From Nigrospora sphaerica (Eukaryota > Ascomycota > Sordariomycetes > Amphisphaeriales > Apiosporaceae), in the NCBI GenBank assembly GCA_018287875.1, contig JAGVVL010000001.1, forward strand, positions 1,116,001 to 1,180,000: a DNA stretch of 64,000 nt. The letters are read 5' to 3'. This document shows positions 47,485 through 58,758 of the stretch, piece by piece. Numbering within the stretch: position 1 is the first letter of the stretch; each line of letters starts with the position of its first letter. Position numbers and translations under genes: made by a program. The notes beneath the pieces are model-generated. The model did not search any database, was not told the origin of the DNA, and saw only the letters and a list, made by a program, of their open reading frames with translations.

Positions 47485-48582
47485 CCAACTACCTGAGGCG
47501 CTGTGGAGTTTGGCGGTGTGAATACCCAAGACGGGGGGAAAGGGTGACTTCACGACGCCCCGTCCCTCTTTTAGTTTTGTTCCTGAGCGTGGCCGGCCCA
47601 GCAGGAATTACCAGTGCACCCGGCATGGGCGCAGACGAAAGCGGGCGCCCATGTCTGACGCTATCGGACGTGGCCTTTTTGCTCTTGCGGCGTCTATCTT
47701 TATCACCCTCCAACACGACTTGGAGTATGTCAGGCTTTCTTTTATCGTTATAGATAGATACCCAATCTAGCACGCCGGACAACCGGGCTTGGCAGGATCC
47801 TCGAAATACATAGTTGCTCAGTTGCTGCATATGCTTACTATCAATTATTCGTTAACAGGAACCCACAACGCGTCCCCTTTGAGCTCTCTACGTGACATAC
47901 AATCGGCAACCGCAACTTGCACAGCATTCAGCATGGGCACCACATGGTGGCTTCGGCATTTGAGCACTCACCTTATGCCATGAGCTGACGTCAGGGGCGA
48001 CCAGGGCTTCGTTGAAACGGGGATACGACTTCCAGCAACATCCACTTGCCTCTATGCCTCTTCCGGCAGCTCCCCTGGTCTTTTTTCACGTTTTGCGAAA
48101 ACCGCCACGAGCTGTGATTTCTTTATCGGCAGCGTTGTCGGTAAGGAGCACCCGCCTTGGCCGGCGGGGATAGGCAGCTGGCGATGGGTAGTAGGGAGGC
48201 AAAACAATCTCCAATTCCCGGACCACGCGTGCGGAGAGGCCATCTGCGCCCCGACAAGCCCCTCCTTTCGGCGGCATCTGCTTATCAGCGACGCGGGGGA
48301 GTGATGGCCGTGCATCGTCCGCAATACCCACGGCTGATAGGGCGCAGCGCCATCGGCAGAGCCCCGAAAAACATGACGGTCGCGGCGGTATAACTGCAAT
48401 GGGTCCGTGTTGCAGGCGGAACGGGTGAAACGGGGTGAAGGCAGCGCCCTTTCGGTTTCGGCTGGGGAGATTCCAGCCTGCTGCACACCTACCGTCTGTC
48501 GCCTGCCGGTCTTGGGGGTTCTGCCTTTTTTTTTCGCCTCCTCCCCCGAGGTTTCCTGCGCTCCTACGACGCCCTTTCCCTT
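47485..48582. other. Intergenic 1.1 kb, no gene seen
   Basis: It lies between the NACHT gene and the Dal5-type permease, both on the plus strand. It should hold the permease promoter. Short frames only. Confidence 0.5.
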
Positions 48583-50397
48583 ATGGCCAGCGAAAAGGGA
48601 TTCGCGGCCAAGAGCCCAGTGGCCGGGGTCGATGATGGCGATGCGGCCCTACGGTTCCTCGCCGCGGGCGAGACCATCGAGATGACGGCCGAGGACGAGA
48701 AGCGTCTGGTTCGGAAAATCGATATGCGAATCGTACCTTTGATGTGTTGGTGGCCAGACCCCGGAAGCTGGACCACGGATGAGCGAGCTAACGGGCGTCC
48801 ATTGCAGTTGGTTGCTACTTTCTCCAGTACCTCGACAAGACATTGAGTTCGTATTGCCCCTTCCGGCGCACAGCAGAGAGGACACAAGCTGACCAGGACC
48901 CAGTCAACTACGCCAACGTGATGGGGCTAAGGCGAGATACCGGCATCACCGGGGACCAGTATTCGGAGCTGGCAACGTGAGTAGTCGACCCCTTGACGCG
49001 CCGCCGTCATATGGGGGGCGCTGCTGACCAAGTTCAGGGTTTTCTACGTCACGTACCTGGCCTTCGAGTTCCCCACGAGCTACCTGATGCAGCGGCTCCC
49101 GACGGCCAAGTTCCTGGGCGCCAACGTGTGTCTCTGGGGCCTTATGGTGGCGTGCAACGCGGCGGCGCGCGACTGGGGCGGTCTCGTGGCGCTGCGGGTG
49201 CTGCTGGGCTGTTTCGAGGCGTCGGTGGCGCCGGCCCTGATCCTCCTCACCACCATGTGGTACAAGAAGTCGGAGCAGCCGCCGCGGGTGGGCCTGTGGT
49301 ATGTCGGCACGGGCATAGCCAAGATGGTCGGGGCCGTGACGTCCTACGGCTTCCAGCACTACGACGGCGGCGGCCGCTTCCGCTCGTGGCAGATCATGTT
49401 CCTCGTGTGGGGGCTCGTCACCATCGGCGTCGGCGTCCTCGTACTGCTGTACCTGCCCGACAACCCCATGACCGAGGCCCGGCTGTCGGCGCAGGAGCGG
49501 CGCTGGGCCGTCGAGCGGCTCCGCGCCAACATGACGGGTGTCGAGAACAAGCACTTCAAGCGGCCGCAGGTCGTCGAGTGCCTGACGGACCCGCAGACCT
49601 ACCTCCTCGTCCTCATTATCCTGACCTCCAGCATCCCCAACGGCTTCATCAGCAGCTACCAGTCCACCGTCATCCAGAGCTTCGGCTGGACATCCAAGCA
49701 GACGGCCCTGCTCTCCATCCCCTCGGGCGCCGTCGCCGTCCTCTGCACACTGAGCGCGAGCTGGTACGCCGGCCGCTTCTCGCGCCGGGGCCCGGGCATC
49801 ATCCTGCTGCTGGCCGTGGGTTGTATCGGGAGCTGCCTCATGGCCTTTTTGCCGGCCGAAGGCTACGTCGCCGGAAAGATGGTCGGTAACTACCTCGCCA
49901 ACTCGACCGGGTCCTCGCTGCCGCTCATGGTATGACCCCCTCCATCCCCTTCACCCAAGCCGACTCGCCGGCGGAGAGGGTGCTGCTGACCGGCCGTGGT
50001 TTCAGTATTCGTATGCGGGCGCAAACTACGCCGGGCACACCAAGAAAGTCACCATGAACGCAATAGTGCTGATATCTTTCTGTGCGTGGTTTTCCCCTCC
50101 CCCTGGTCAGGCATCTGCTGACATTTATCCCCTCCCCCCTCCTCGGGCTTAGGCGTCGGGAACATCATTGGACCGCTCACCTTCCGCGACGAGGACGCGC
50201 CGGCCTACGTGCCCGCCAAGATCACCATGGTGGTGACGACGGCGTCGGCGGCGGTGCTGACGGCGGTGCTGATGCTGTACTACCGGTGGGAGAACGCGCG
50301 ACGGGACCGCGCGTACGCGGGCGAGGCGCACACTGAGAACAGCGAGTTCTTCGACCTGTCCGATCGGGAAAACCACGAGTTCCGCTATGTTTTCTGA
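48583..50397 (+). CDS. MFS permease, allantoate permease (Dal5/ACS) family
   Basis: Six exons, 48583-48745, 48808-48846 (39 nt), 48904-48976, 49038-49929, 50006-50081 and 50153-50397, give about 495 aa, normal for the family. The spliced start of the membrane domain reads MFGCYFLQYLDKT followed by INYANVMGL, a signature of the anion:cation symporter (Dal5-like) family. Later blocks are FYVTYLAFEFPTSYLMQRLP, TAKFLGANVCLWGL, CFEASVAPALILLTTMWYKK, and after the central loop the second six-helix half. The last exon has GNIIGPLTFRDEDAPAYVPA and a cytosolic tail. Members carry allantoate, vitamins such as nicotinate or pantothenate, dipeptides or sulfonates across the plasma membrane; the substrate here cannot be assigned. 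All intron phases close. Confidence 0.9.
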
Positions 50398-51826
50398 TTT
50401 GGACTGCGCCTTCCCGGTACCGCCACCCGCGTGGAGGCACACCGGTTGCCACACGCATTACCCGGCGCTCTGGACGTCTAAGGGCCGGCGATGCGTAGCG
50501 GCCGAGTCTATCCGGGGTCGGGTGCACGCGGAATGAGAGGGATCAGGAGGGGGGGCACTTGGCTACTCGCAAGTGTGTTGATGGAGCATGCCTCGATAGA
50601 TACGGCGTAGACCCTCCACCAAGTCCAGGGGTCCAACAAACATACCCACATGGCCTTCTCGCAGCGAACGAGCTGCTTAGGGACCCGAGCGGACGGGCAT
50701 GTACCGAAGATGTAGATACGACGAACATACTCCATTCGGGGGGTGGCGGTCAGGCAGGGCCCCATGCAGCCCGCGTTTGCGGGGAGCGTCAGTTGCGACT
50801 GGGGGGGCGCAGCGAGGCGCCCCGCCTCGGAAGCGTCCATTTCTTTACCCAAAGTACTCCGCACCACCGAGAGAATGTGGCCGACCCCAAGTATTCTCGC
50901 GGCTTACCCAGTTGGAGTGGCCTAGTGGCGGAATCGAGCTTCACCTTCCCATCTGATAACCCCCCATGCAGCCCACGTTTGGGGTATCTGGGGCAGGGGG
51001 GTTATAGCGCCGCGATTTTCCCACTAGTTCTCCCTCTCCACTCCCACCTCGCGCTCTTCGCGTCTTTCTGCCGACATCGTCATTACGAGTACGCCCTTCC
51101 GTTAACCCCGGCTGTCGACATCAGCCGGTGCGGGCAGAACTCTCGTAGGGCCGTTGTGCGATGGCGGAATCTTGCGAGCGTCTGATTAGCCGCATACGTG
51201 GTCGACTATACCTTTCATCTGATCACGGGCCCCCGGGCCGCGCCCGTCGTGACAGGTAGACAACCGCCTGTCGACGTCTTGACAGTAGGACGATCTCGCC
51301 CCGCAGCCCAGGTGGCACACCTAGGGACGCCCAGCCCCTCGCCATCGTCCGACCCGCAGAGATCTGACTTGCAGCTGCTGATAAAGCATGCCGCAGGGGT
51401 TCTCTGGAACCCTCTGCTATGGGCTGCGGTTGGTCTGTCGCTTGGGAATAACACGCCCGAAACAATGCCATGGCGGCTCGCCGGCTCATGCCCTCTCGTT
51501 GTTCGGCTGCTGGCCCGATCGGGTCCCCCTCCGCCCAGGGGACGGCAGTTGCTCTCTGTGACTCTTCATGACGCGCAAACCTCCGTCGGTATTTACCTTA
51601 TTGCTCGGTCAAGTAGCCGCTGAAGGACCTGTCGCCCTATTAGTTTTCCCTTTTTTGTCCACCGCTTCCTTCTTTGATGCCGCGTTGCCAGTGCTTCGAC
51701 ACTGCTCTCAGTTCCCACTCGGACAAGGGCGCACTTGCACTTACCTCTGTAGACTGAGTTACGGTCTTCGCCATCTTCCTCTTTGTGGACGCCCGACCGC
51801 GAACAGAAGCCGACCATACAGGCGAC
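50398..51826. other. Intergenic 1.4 kb, no gene seen
   Basis: It lies between two transporter genes on the same strand. Only chance frames were seen. Confidence 0.5.
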
Positions 51827-53781
51827 ATGGACGCCGCCAAGGACGGCGAAAAAAAGCTGGAGCTTGGCGATACCGAGGTTGAGGCATCGACTTATGAGAC
51901 CTCGTCCCAGGTAAGCGCCAACACACTTGGCAAGGCTCCGTCCAAGGAACTCCATCATGGCGGCGAGCGTCGTGCGTCGGACGACACAGACCCGTTGGAG
52001 CCTCTTGAACTGGCCATCTCTCCGGGGTACGAGAACCGGGATGACTCCTACGATCAAGAAGCCATTACCCACGTCCGCACTACCACCAGCATCCGGAGCT
52101 CTGCATCCCACCCCCCTGACTTTGAGGTCGTGCTCGACGAAAGCGACCGCGAAGATCCGCGGAACTGGCCGGCATGGTACCGCGCGTGGACCATCTTCTG
52201 TATATCCTTCACGACGTGGGTGGTCGTCTTCTACAGCACGAGCTACACGGCATCCATGCCCGGCCTGCAGGACGAATTTGGGATATCGAGCACCCCGATC
52301 GTGACGCTGGGTGTCACTTCGTACCTCTTGGGACTCGCCGGGGGAAGCTTGCTCGTTGCTCCCGCCAGCGAGCTGTTTGGTCGTCGACCCGTATACATCG
52401 TGTGCATGTCCATGTTCACGCTGCTCGTTATCCCCACCTGCGTTGCCACTTCGCTGGAGACCATCATCGTGGTCCGTTTCTTCGGCGCCGTCTTTGGTGC
52501 CGTCATGGTGTCGAATTCTGCCGGCACGGTCGTGGACATATCCACCGAAGAGAAGCGAGCCCTCATCATGTCTTTGTGGAGTATCGCACCGATGAACGGC
52601 CCCGTGACTGGACCGGTGATTGGGGGTTTTGTTTTCCAAGCCTTGGGTTGGAGATGGGACAATTGGCTTGTCCTGATCCTCGCAGGGGTCGCCACGGTCT
52701 GCATGTGCACAACTAAGGAGACGTACGCGCCCATCATTCTCCAGAGAAAGGCGGCACGCGTCCGGAAGGAAACCGATGACGTCCGATGGTGGTCGAGATA
52801 CGACGTGAAGTTGTCCAAGCTGGAGCTCCTGAAGATCAACCTCCTGCGACCCTTCATCTTGGCCTTCACCGAGCCCATCCTTTGGTTTTTTAATCTTTGG
52901 ATCTCACTGATCTATGGCATCTTGTACCTCTGCTTCGTGGCCTATCCGATCGTGTTCGCGCAGCACCGGGGATGGGGACCTGGAGTATCCGGACTGGCGT
53001 TTATCGGCATCGGAGTGGGCACGATGATGGCGATTTGTGCTGAGCCCCTCTTGCGGAAGATCATAAACTCCCACCCCAAGGACCCCGAAACCAACAGAGT
53101 ACCGCCGGAGGCAACGGCTGGGTGATGATCATTGGGGCGGTGCTCGTACCTGTCGGGCAGCTTGCCTTCTCGTGGACATGTCTTCCCGTGACAATCCACT
53201 GGGCGGTTCCCATCGCTTTCGGCATTCCCTTTGGTGCCGGCAATGCCATCAGCTTCATCTATGGCTCCAACTACTTGGCTGGGTCATACGGCATCTACGC
53301 TGCGTCAGCATTGGCTGGAAATGCCGTGACAAGGTCATTCTTCGGGTAAGTCGTACCTCTCACTGTCGAGGTTGGATGGTGGGCCTGAGAGCCAGCCCAC
53401 CGTCGGCAGCACTGGCAAAACCAGCTGGAATTCATACTGACCAGATCTTATCACAGCGGCACATTGCCTCTCGCCGGGCCGGCCATGTACGCCAAGCTGA
53501 CACCGCAATGGGCCGGCACGCTGCTGGGCCTTCTCGAACTGGCCATGGTTCCCATCCCCATCATCTTCTACAAATACGGCGCCAAGATCCGGGCGAAGAG
53601 CCCCGTCATAAAAAAGATGCGGGAGGACCAGCAAAGGATCGAACAGCGCGCAGCTCGGAACCACAGACGCAAAACGGCACAAGGATTGGCAACGACTGGT
53701 CCTGCCGTGCCAGACGCGCCGATCCGGGCCGGTATGGGCCTGGATGAAGAAAAGAATGGCGAGATATTGGGCAAAGCATGA
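51827..53781 (+). pseudogene. DHA1-type MFS multidrug transporter with an apparent frameshift
   Basis: ATG 51827 opens a 12-helix drug:proton antiporter-like protein: disordered acidic N-terminus (1-115), NWPAWYRAWTIFCISF (helix 1), GVTSYLLGLAGGSLLVAPAS then ELFGRRPVYIV (the MFS loop 2-3 motif), RFFGAVFGAVMVSNSAG, and MSLWSIAPMNGPVTGPVIGG (DHA1 motif C region). After NRVPPEAT (about 53115) the reading frame must shift: the frame in use ends at TGA 53122-53124, while the homologous continuation WVMIIGAVLVPVGQLAFSWT is in another frame. No intron fits the few bases between. One added base would restore it, so there is a 1-nt deletion or an assembly error. The rest (intron 53346-53456, then GTLPLAGPAMYAKLTPQW to the stop at 53781) is normal. 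If the shift is real, helices 9-12 are lost. Confidence 0.75.
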
Positions 53782-56526
53782 AGTGAAAAAGGCGAACCAA
53801 GCTTGTCCAGCAGAAAGCGATGTAATCTACCAAACGAAGGCGGCAAGGGGTACAGCGTAGTCGAATAGAATAGTGATGTAATCTTTTCCATTGGTTTGGA
53901 ATTAGCCAGCCCTCCCTATGTTAACCTAGGTAGGTATGTAGGAAGACAAAGAGGTAAGCAGGAAATAACTTTCTAGAAATCGTACGGGAAGTACGTGTAC
54001 ACGCGCCTGCAGCTTGACTCGGATGTTTAGTTTGGGCCCCAGTAGCTGGCATTCGGCTGGGCCAAGCAGCGGTGGTAACCTGAACAGAGAAACAACACAG
54101 AATGGGACCACTGCGTTAACACGAAGAGAAGAGGGAGTATTGGGGGAGTGGGAGAGAACAGGGCATTGATAATAGGTAGTGACTGCTGCCCTTCCGTCCC
54201 CGTTTAACACGGATTCAAGCATAGTTAGCTTTGGGTACCTTACTAAAGAACTGGCATCAAAGCCGGCGAGGTGCCGAAGGTTCCCTTTGCGCTGACTGAG
54301 CGCCGACAAGGATGCTGCGTTAATGGCGCCGGTACTTATGAGCGTCAGTGGCCACCACAGCCTCGAGTTACTGCAGCCATCATTTAGAGCGGTGCGATCG
54401 TCGCATCCATGGCTCCGGACCGCCAAGTTTTACCCGTCATGTTATTTCGTATCTATTTTCGGGCGCATTAGGTGTTCCCCAGCCATCCGGCGGGCCCATT
54501 TCAGTAGTTGTAAATCATGGAGAGACCAACCCGCCACCGGCAGCGGACTCTGCGTCGCCGCAACAGTCTACGGGCCAACGCGTGGCCATGAGCTACAACC
54601 TAGGAATCCTGTCGGCGTGGCGGCTGTTCTGCATCACCAGACCGCCGCCGGGCGGCCCCCCCCACGCTGACCACACCGCCCCATAACCCCCAGGACGCCA
54701 CAGCTCGTCGTCTAGGCCGTCTTCTAGTCGGCCGAGTACATGGGCTTCTGGGCCGGGCTGAAGGGGGCAGACCGGGCCGTGGCTAAAGCGGCAGGGACCG
54801 AGCGTGCCCCGAGGGGCGTCGCGAAGACTGGCTGTGGTGGGAGAGGAGGAAGAGACATACAGAAGGGGGCGGAGGCGGTGTATTTCGGTAGCGTGCGATA
54901 TCTGTTTTGGATCGTGGCTCCCCGAGTCGGCGTCGGCTGCGCGCAGAGAGTACGACGTCATCGTCACCGACCGGCCTTCCGATGCTGCAGACACGAGCCT
55001 TGACGGCGTCTGCAGCGGTCCTCTTCGTGATGGAGGGGGAGGAAAATACGACCCAGCCTGGGGGAAAACACGACATTCTAGAATGGACGGAAACGGGAAT
55101 CGATGTAACCAGAAACCACGCGCGTCCAGCGGCCTGGCGTTTCCTTGATTCTGTGTGGCTGCCCGACGGCAGGCTACGACCCTGGAATGCACGCAGGAGA
55201 TGCACGCAGGAAAGTTACGCGCAAACACCGCCGGGCTTCCATGGCAGAGGCAATCTAAGACAACATGGCTGGCAAGCTGGCAAGCAGGGCGGGCATTCCT
55301 TCCATCGCGAGAGCGACGGAGTGCCCAGGCCCTCGGGCGGCAGATGGACAGGGTCTTCAGGGTCTTCCTTGCTTTCCCTTGGGCGACGTCCCCGCCCCTT
55401 CCACTCCCAAGGAGCAAGGAACGACTACTAGGTACATCGTAGCAATGGGCTGGGCTGGCAAGCTGCCGCTTGTCGCAACGCGCTGCGCAACTCGTGGCCT
55501 TGTATTCCAATTTATGCGTTGGCACGCCCACGGCTCGAGTGCTCTGTTCACTGGGCGGCCTGGCAAGTCCGTCCGTCCAGCGCCCGTGTCTTGGAGAAAG
55601 AAGCGCGCAAGCAAGCGGATATGGTTCCGTGACCCGTCGGGAGGACGCGCAACCAGGCTTGATCCACGCACACCACTATGGTGGCAAGCCCGAAGACTAA
55701 GGTGGTTTTCTTTTTTTTGTTTTTCTCGGATCGCCTGCTCGTGAATGCGCGCATTTCCGCTAGTTGCTGCGACCATCGACCAAACCAGGTCACCAGGTCC
55801 ATGTTTCGCCCCCTCAGCTCGTATGTGTGCGGCAGCCGTTCGGGGGTTGCAGGCGCCATCTGGATGGATAGTTGTATGTACGCGTAGATGCACGGCAAGG
55901 AAGACGACGGGGCAACCGGCGGCTCCTCCTGCCCCCTCCTACAAATCTCCACCGCATGATTGGCGGAAGCTCCGGCAGGTGATCCTTTCGCCTTGCGGCC
56001 GCAACGGTGCAACGGCGCTCCTCGGTGGGCCCGCCGCCGTTCGTGTCCGGCTTGTTACGTTGCGTACGCCGTCCACGAGGCTTTCCCTCTAGGTCGTTTC
56101 TGCAGTCGTCCGCTTGGGGCACAGCTGCTGCCGTTCTTAGCACTTTTCCGGCCTAGGTGGGCTCCAACAGATGCTATCTGGGCCGCGCTTCGATGGGACT
56201 CCCCGTAGGAATGAGGTCAGTGCAATCCCAAGGGGGAAGAGAGACCGCGCCAACTGTGCATCGTGCTACAACGCCTGCCCTAGCCGTCGTCCCACTCCCG
56301 GTCCCGGGGGAAGGGACCCTCGATGGGCGGTAGCAAGCGCCAGGAACATTATAAGAAAGGGCCGTCTCGCCGGGACAGGTCGAGTTAAAATACATCCAGC
56401 CCAGATCTCAGACAACCGTCATCGGCCTGCCGCTTCTTGTGATCGACATCCATTTGCTCTCCCCAAGCATATACATTACACACCTGTACATCACAGACAT
56501 CGTCGTTTCTTCACCACCAATCCATA
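53782..56526. other. Intergenic 2.7 kb, no gene seen
   Basis: No supported gene. An ACCTAGGTAGGTA word lies at 53923-53935. The last 180 bases hold a TATA-like sequence and a leader for the secreted-protein gene. Confidence 0.5.
56350..56359 (+). promoter_or_regulatory. Possible TATA element for the small secreted-protein gene
   Basis: ATTATAAGAA lies about 170 bases before ATG 56527, with a T/C-rich leader between. By word and position only. Confidence 0.35.
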
Positions 56527-57024
56527 ATGCAGTTCACCATCCTCCTCGCCTCGGCCCTCTCTCTCGCCGCCGGCTCCTCGGCGGCGGCCATCGGCGTCCG
56601 CCAGGGCGTCGACAACCCTCGTCTGGCCCAGTTCCGCATCTGGTCGGATTTCGGCTGCGACAAGCTCAACCAGGGCTTCTACACGGTCGAGACGGACATG
56701 GCCAACAAGTGCCAACCGCTCAACAACGACCCCGTCGTGTCGGTGATGGTCCAGGTCTACACCCCGGCCGCTGCCGGTTGTCGATGTAAGTGGCCGACCC
56801 TCGCGGGGTTGCTTGCCCCTCGCCCCTCCCAAAAGTGACCGAGAACTAACCTCCGGTTTCTGCAAACTGTAGTCGACGTCTTCACGACCCCGGACTGCAC
56901 GGGGCAGGCGTACGGTCCGAACCCCCTGAACGCATGCCGCAATGCCGAGGGCCAGCCAACGCTGGCGGGCAGTGACAAGCCCACCTTCAGCTCCTGGAGC
57001 TTGACCTGCCCCAGCAAGGAGTAA
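56527..57024 (+). CDS. Small secreted cysteine-rich protein
   Basis: Two exons, 56527-56785 and 56873-57024, with an 87-nt intron (GTAAGT, CTAAC branch, GTAG), encode 136 aa. The N-terminus is a clear signal peptide (MQFTILLASALSLAAGSSA, cut near Ala20-Ala21). The mature part has six cysteines (in FGCDK, NKCQP, AGCRF, PDCTG, NACRN and LTCPS), so three disulphides are likely. There is no catalytic motif. Proteins of this size and type are secreted by many filamentous fungi and are often predicted as effectors; no function can be assigned here. Cysteine pairing across the splice (T|TC makes Phe after CysArg) supports the exon join. Confidence 0.85.
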
Positions 57025-57777
57025 GCTCCCGACGACATGGTATTCGATGGTTACGAAGGTATGAGTGCGTGCAGGGTTTCTGGCATTGGCGTTTGGAGAA
57101 CTGGGGGGCATTGGGCCGCAAGCAGCCCTTTCGTGCATTAATTGGTACTGTCGCTCCTTTGGGGCTCTATGGGCTACCTAGTTGAAGGTCCTAGGTTACG
57201 CACCGCCGCCTACTTACTATACTTAATTAACGTAATGACCCTTCGTTCTGGCTTCGCTGCCCCTCCATTATTGCCATCAATGCCATCAATGCCAGTGGCG
57301 ATCGGATCTACGGATTGGACGATCCGCCGCCGGGAAAAAGTTCTGGATGGTTAAAGTCTAAAGAATAGGTATAAGCGCTCAGGGCGTCGGGAGATGCATC
57401 TGCTGAGACTGGGGCAGATGGGACGAGAATAGATGCGTGGCGTTCCCCATGCCAAGCAACTCTGAAAGCAGCGGGCTTCTCCAGCGCAGGTACCTAAAGC
57501 AAACGCTGTTTGGCGGGAGAGCTTCATCTTGCCTCAAGTAAGTTAGTGCCATTGGCGGCCCTGGGTTTGGCAGCCCGCCCACTAAGTCATCATCACCTCT
57601 GACGCGAGATGGCCCAACTTTTTCCCATGAGGGTCTGTACGTCTACTTTGCTCACCACATACATACCCGCCCCAGCAGTCACGCCATTTGTTTGGTCCCC
57701 CTTGTAGCGACTACAGTGTTGCACACCCACGCGTGCGCGACGTTTGTTTGTCGCTGCCATTGCCCCAACACGTCACG
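57025..57777. other. Spacer between the secreted-protein gene and PML1, no gene seen
   Basis: About 750 bases with no coding signal. It includes a short ATCAATGCC duplication near 57278-57295. Confidence 0.5.
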
Positions 57778-58758
57778 ATGGGCTCAGACGCCTCCGGGTC
57801 GCCTCGCGCCCCACGGCCGCGCCGCGAAAAGGACGAAGGCTTTGAAGGCCAACGCGATCGTGACAACAGGAAACCCAGGCGGGATCGTTCGGGCGAGCGC
57901 TCCGATCGAAGACGCGACAGAAGTCTCTCACGCGACAGGGAAAGAAAGCGGCATCGACGATCCAAGTCGCCCACGTCCCCGGAGCGGCGGAGGCGTTCGC
58001 GTTCGCGATCACGAGACGCGGAACGCCACCGCACCAAGGATGGGGGTAGAGACGGCAGTCGGGAGAGGGACAGAGACCGAAGGAGGCGTCGGTCAAGAGA
58101 TCGTCGCCATGATGAGTCGCACCGAAGTCGCCGAGACCGAGACGAGCGCCGACGTGAGGACAAGGACGAAGATGGCCGTGGCGAGAAACGAGTAGTCCGG
58201 CATCGAGGACCCCTACCGTCGCAGGCAGATTCTTTCGCCATCACAAACGGAGAAGAGCCCCCCAAGCCCAAGGAGCAACCCAACTTCGGGGCCACGGGGG
58301 CACTGGCCGCGGCATCCAACGCCGTAGCCCAGGCAGACGGGTCCACCATCGTGCTGAAGTACCATGAACCGCCCGAGGCCCGCAAGCCTTCGCCCAAGGA
58401 CCGCTGGAAACTGTTCGTCTTCAAGGGGCCCGACATCATCGACACCATCGAGCTGAGTCACAGGAGCTGCTGGCTGATTGGGCGAGAGCTGGCGGTCGTG
58501 GACATGGCGGCTGAGCACCCCAGTGTAAGCAAACAACATGCGGTGATACAGTTTCGCTACTTGGAAAAAAGGAACGAATACGGCGACAAAATCGGCAAAG
58601 TCAAGCCCTACCTCATTGACCTGGGCAGTGCCAACGGAACCATGCTCAACTCGAAGAAGATTCCGGACAGCCGATACTTGGAGCTGAAGGACAAAGACCT
58701 TGTTCAGTTCGGACAGAGCACAAGGGAGTATGTCCTTATGTTGGAACCGCAGGCTTGA
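57778..58758 (+). CDS. PML1: FHA-domain splicing factor, Pml1/SNIP1 family
   Basis: Single exon, 326 aa from ATG 57778 (context CACGATGG). The first 140 residues are an RS/RD/RE-rich tract. A conserved linker (EEPPKPKEQPNFGATGALAA, then VLKYHEPPEARKPSPKDRW) leads to a C-terminal FHA domain (about 220-325) with the expected blocks CWLIGRE, HPSVSKQHAVIQF, YLIDLGSANGT and NSKKI, so the phosphothreonine-binding residues look intact. In yeast, Pml1 belongs to the RES complex with Bud13 and Snu17/Ist3, which promotes splicing and retains unspliced RNA in the nucleus; human SNIP1 is the counterpart. RS-rich N-termini are common in filamentous fungal members. Confidence 0.92.
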   Translation: MGSDASGSPRAPRPRREKDEGFEGQRDRDNRKPRRDRSGERSDRRRDRSLSRDRERKRHRRSKSPTSPERRRRSRSRSRDAERHRTKDGGRDGSRERDRDRRRRRSRDRRHDESHRSRRDRDERRREDKDEDGRGEKRVVRHRGPLPSQADSFAITNGEEPPKPKEQPNFGATGALAAASNAVAQADGSTIVLKYHEPPEARKPSPKDRWKLFVFKGPDIIDTIELSHRSCWLIGRELAVVDMAAEHPSVSKQHAVIQFRYLEKRNEYGDKIGKVKPYLIDLGSANGTMLNSKKIPDSRYLELKDKDLVQFGQSTREYVLMLEPQA

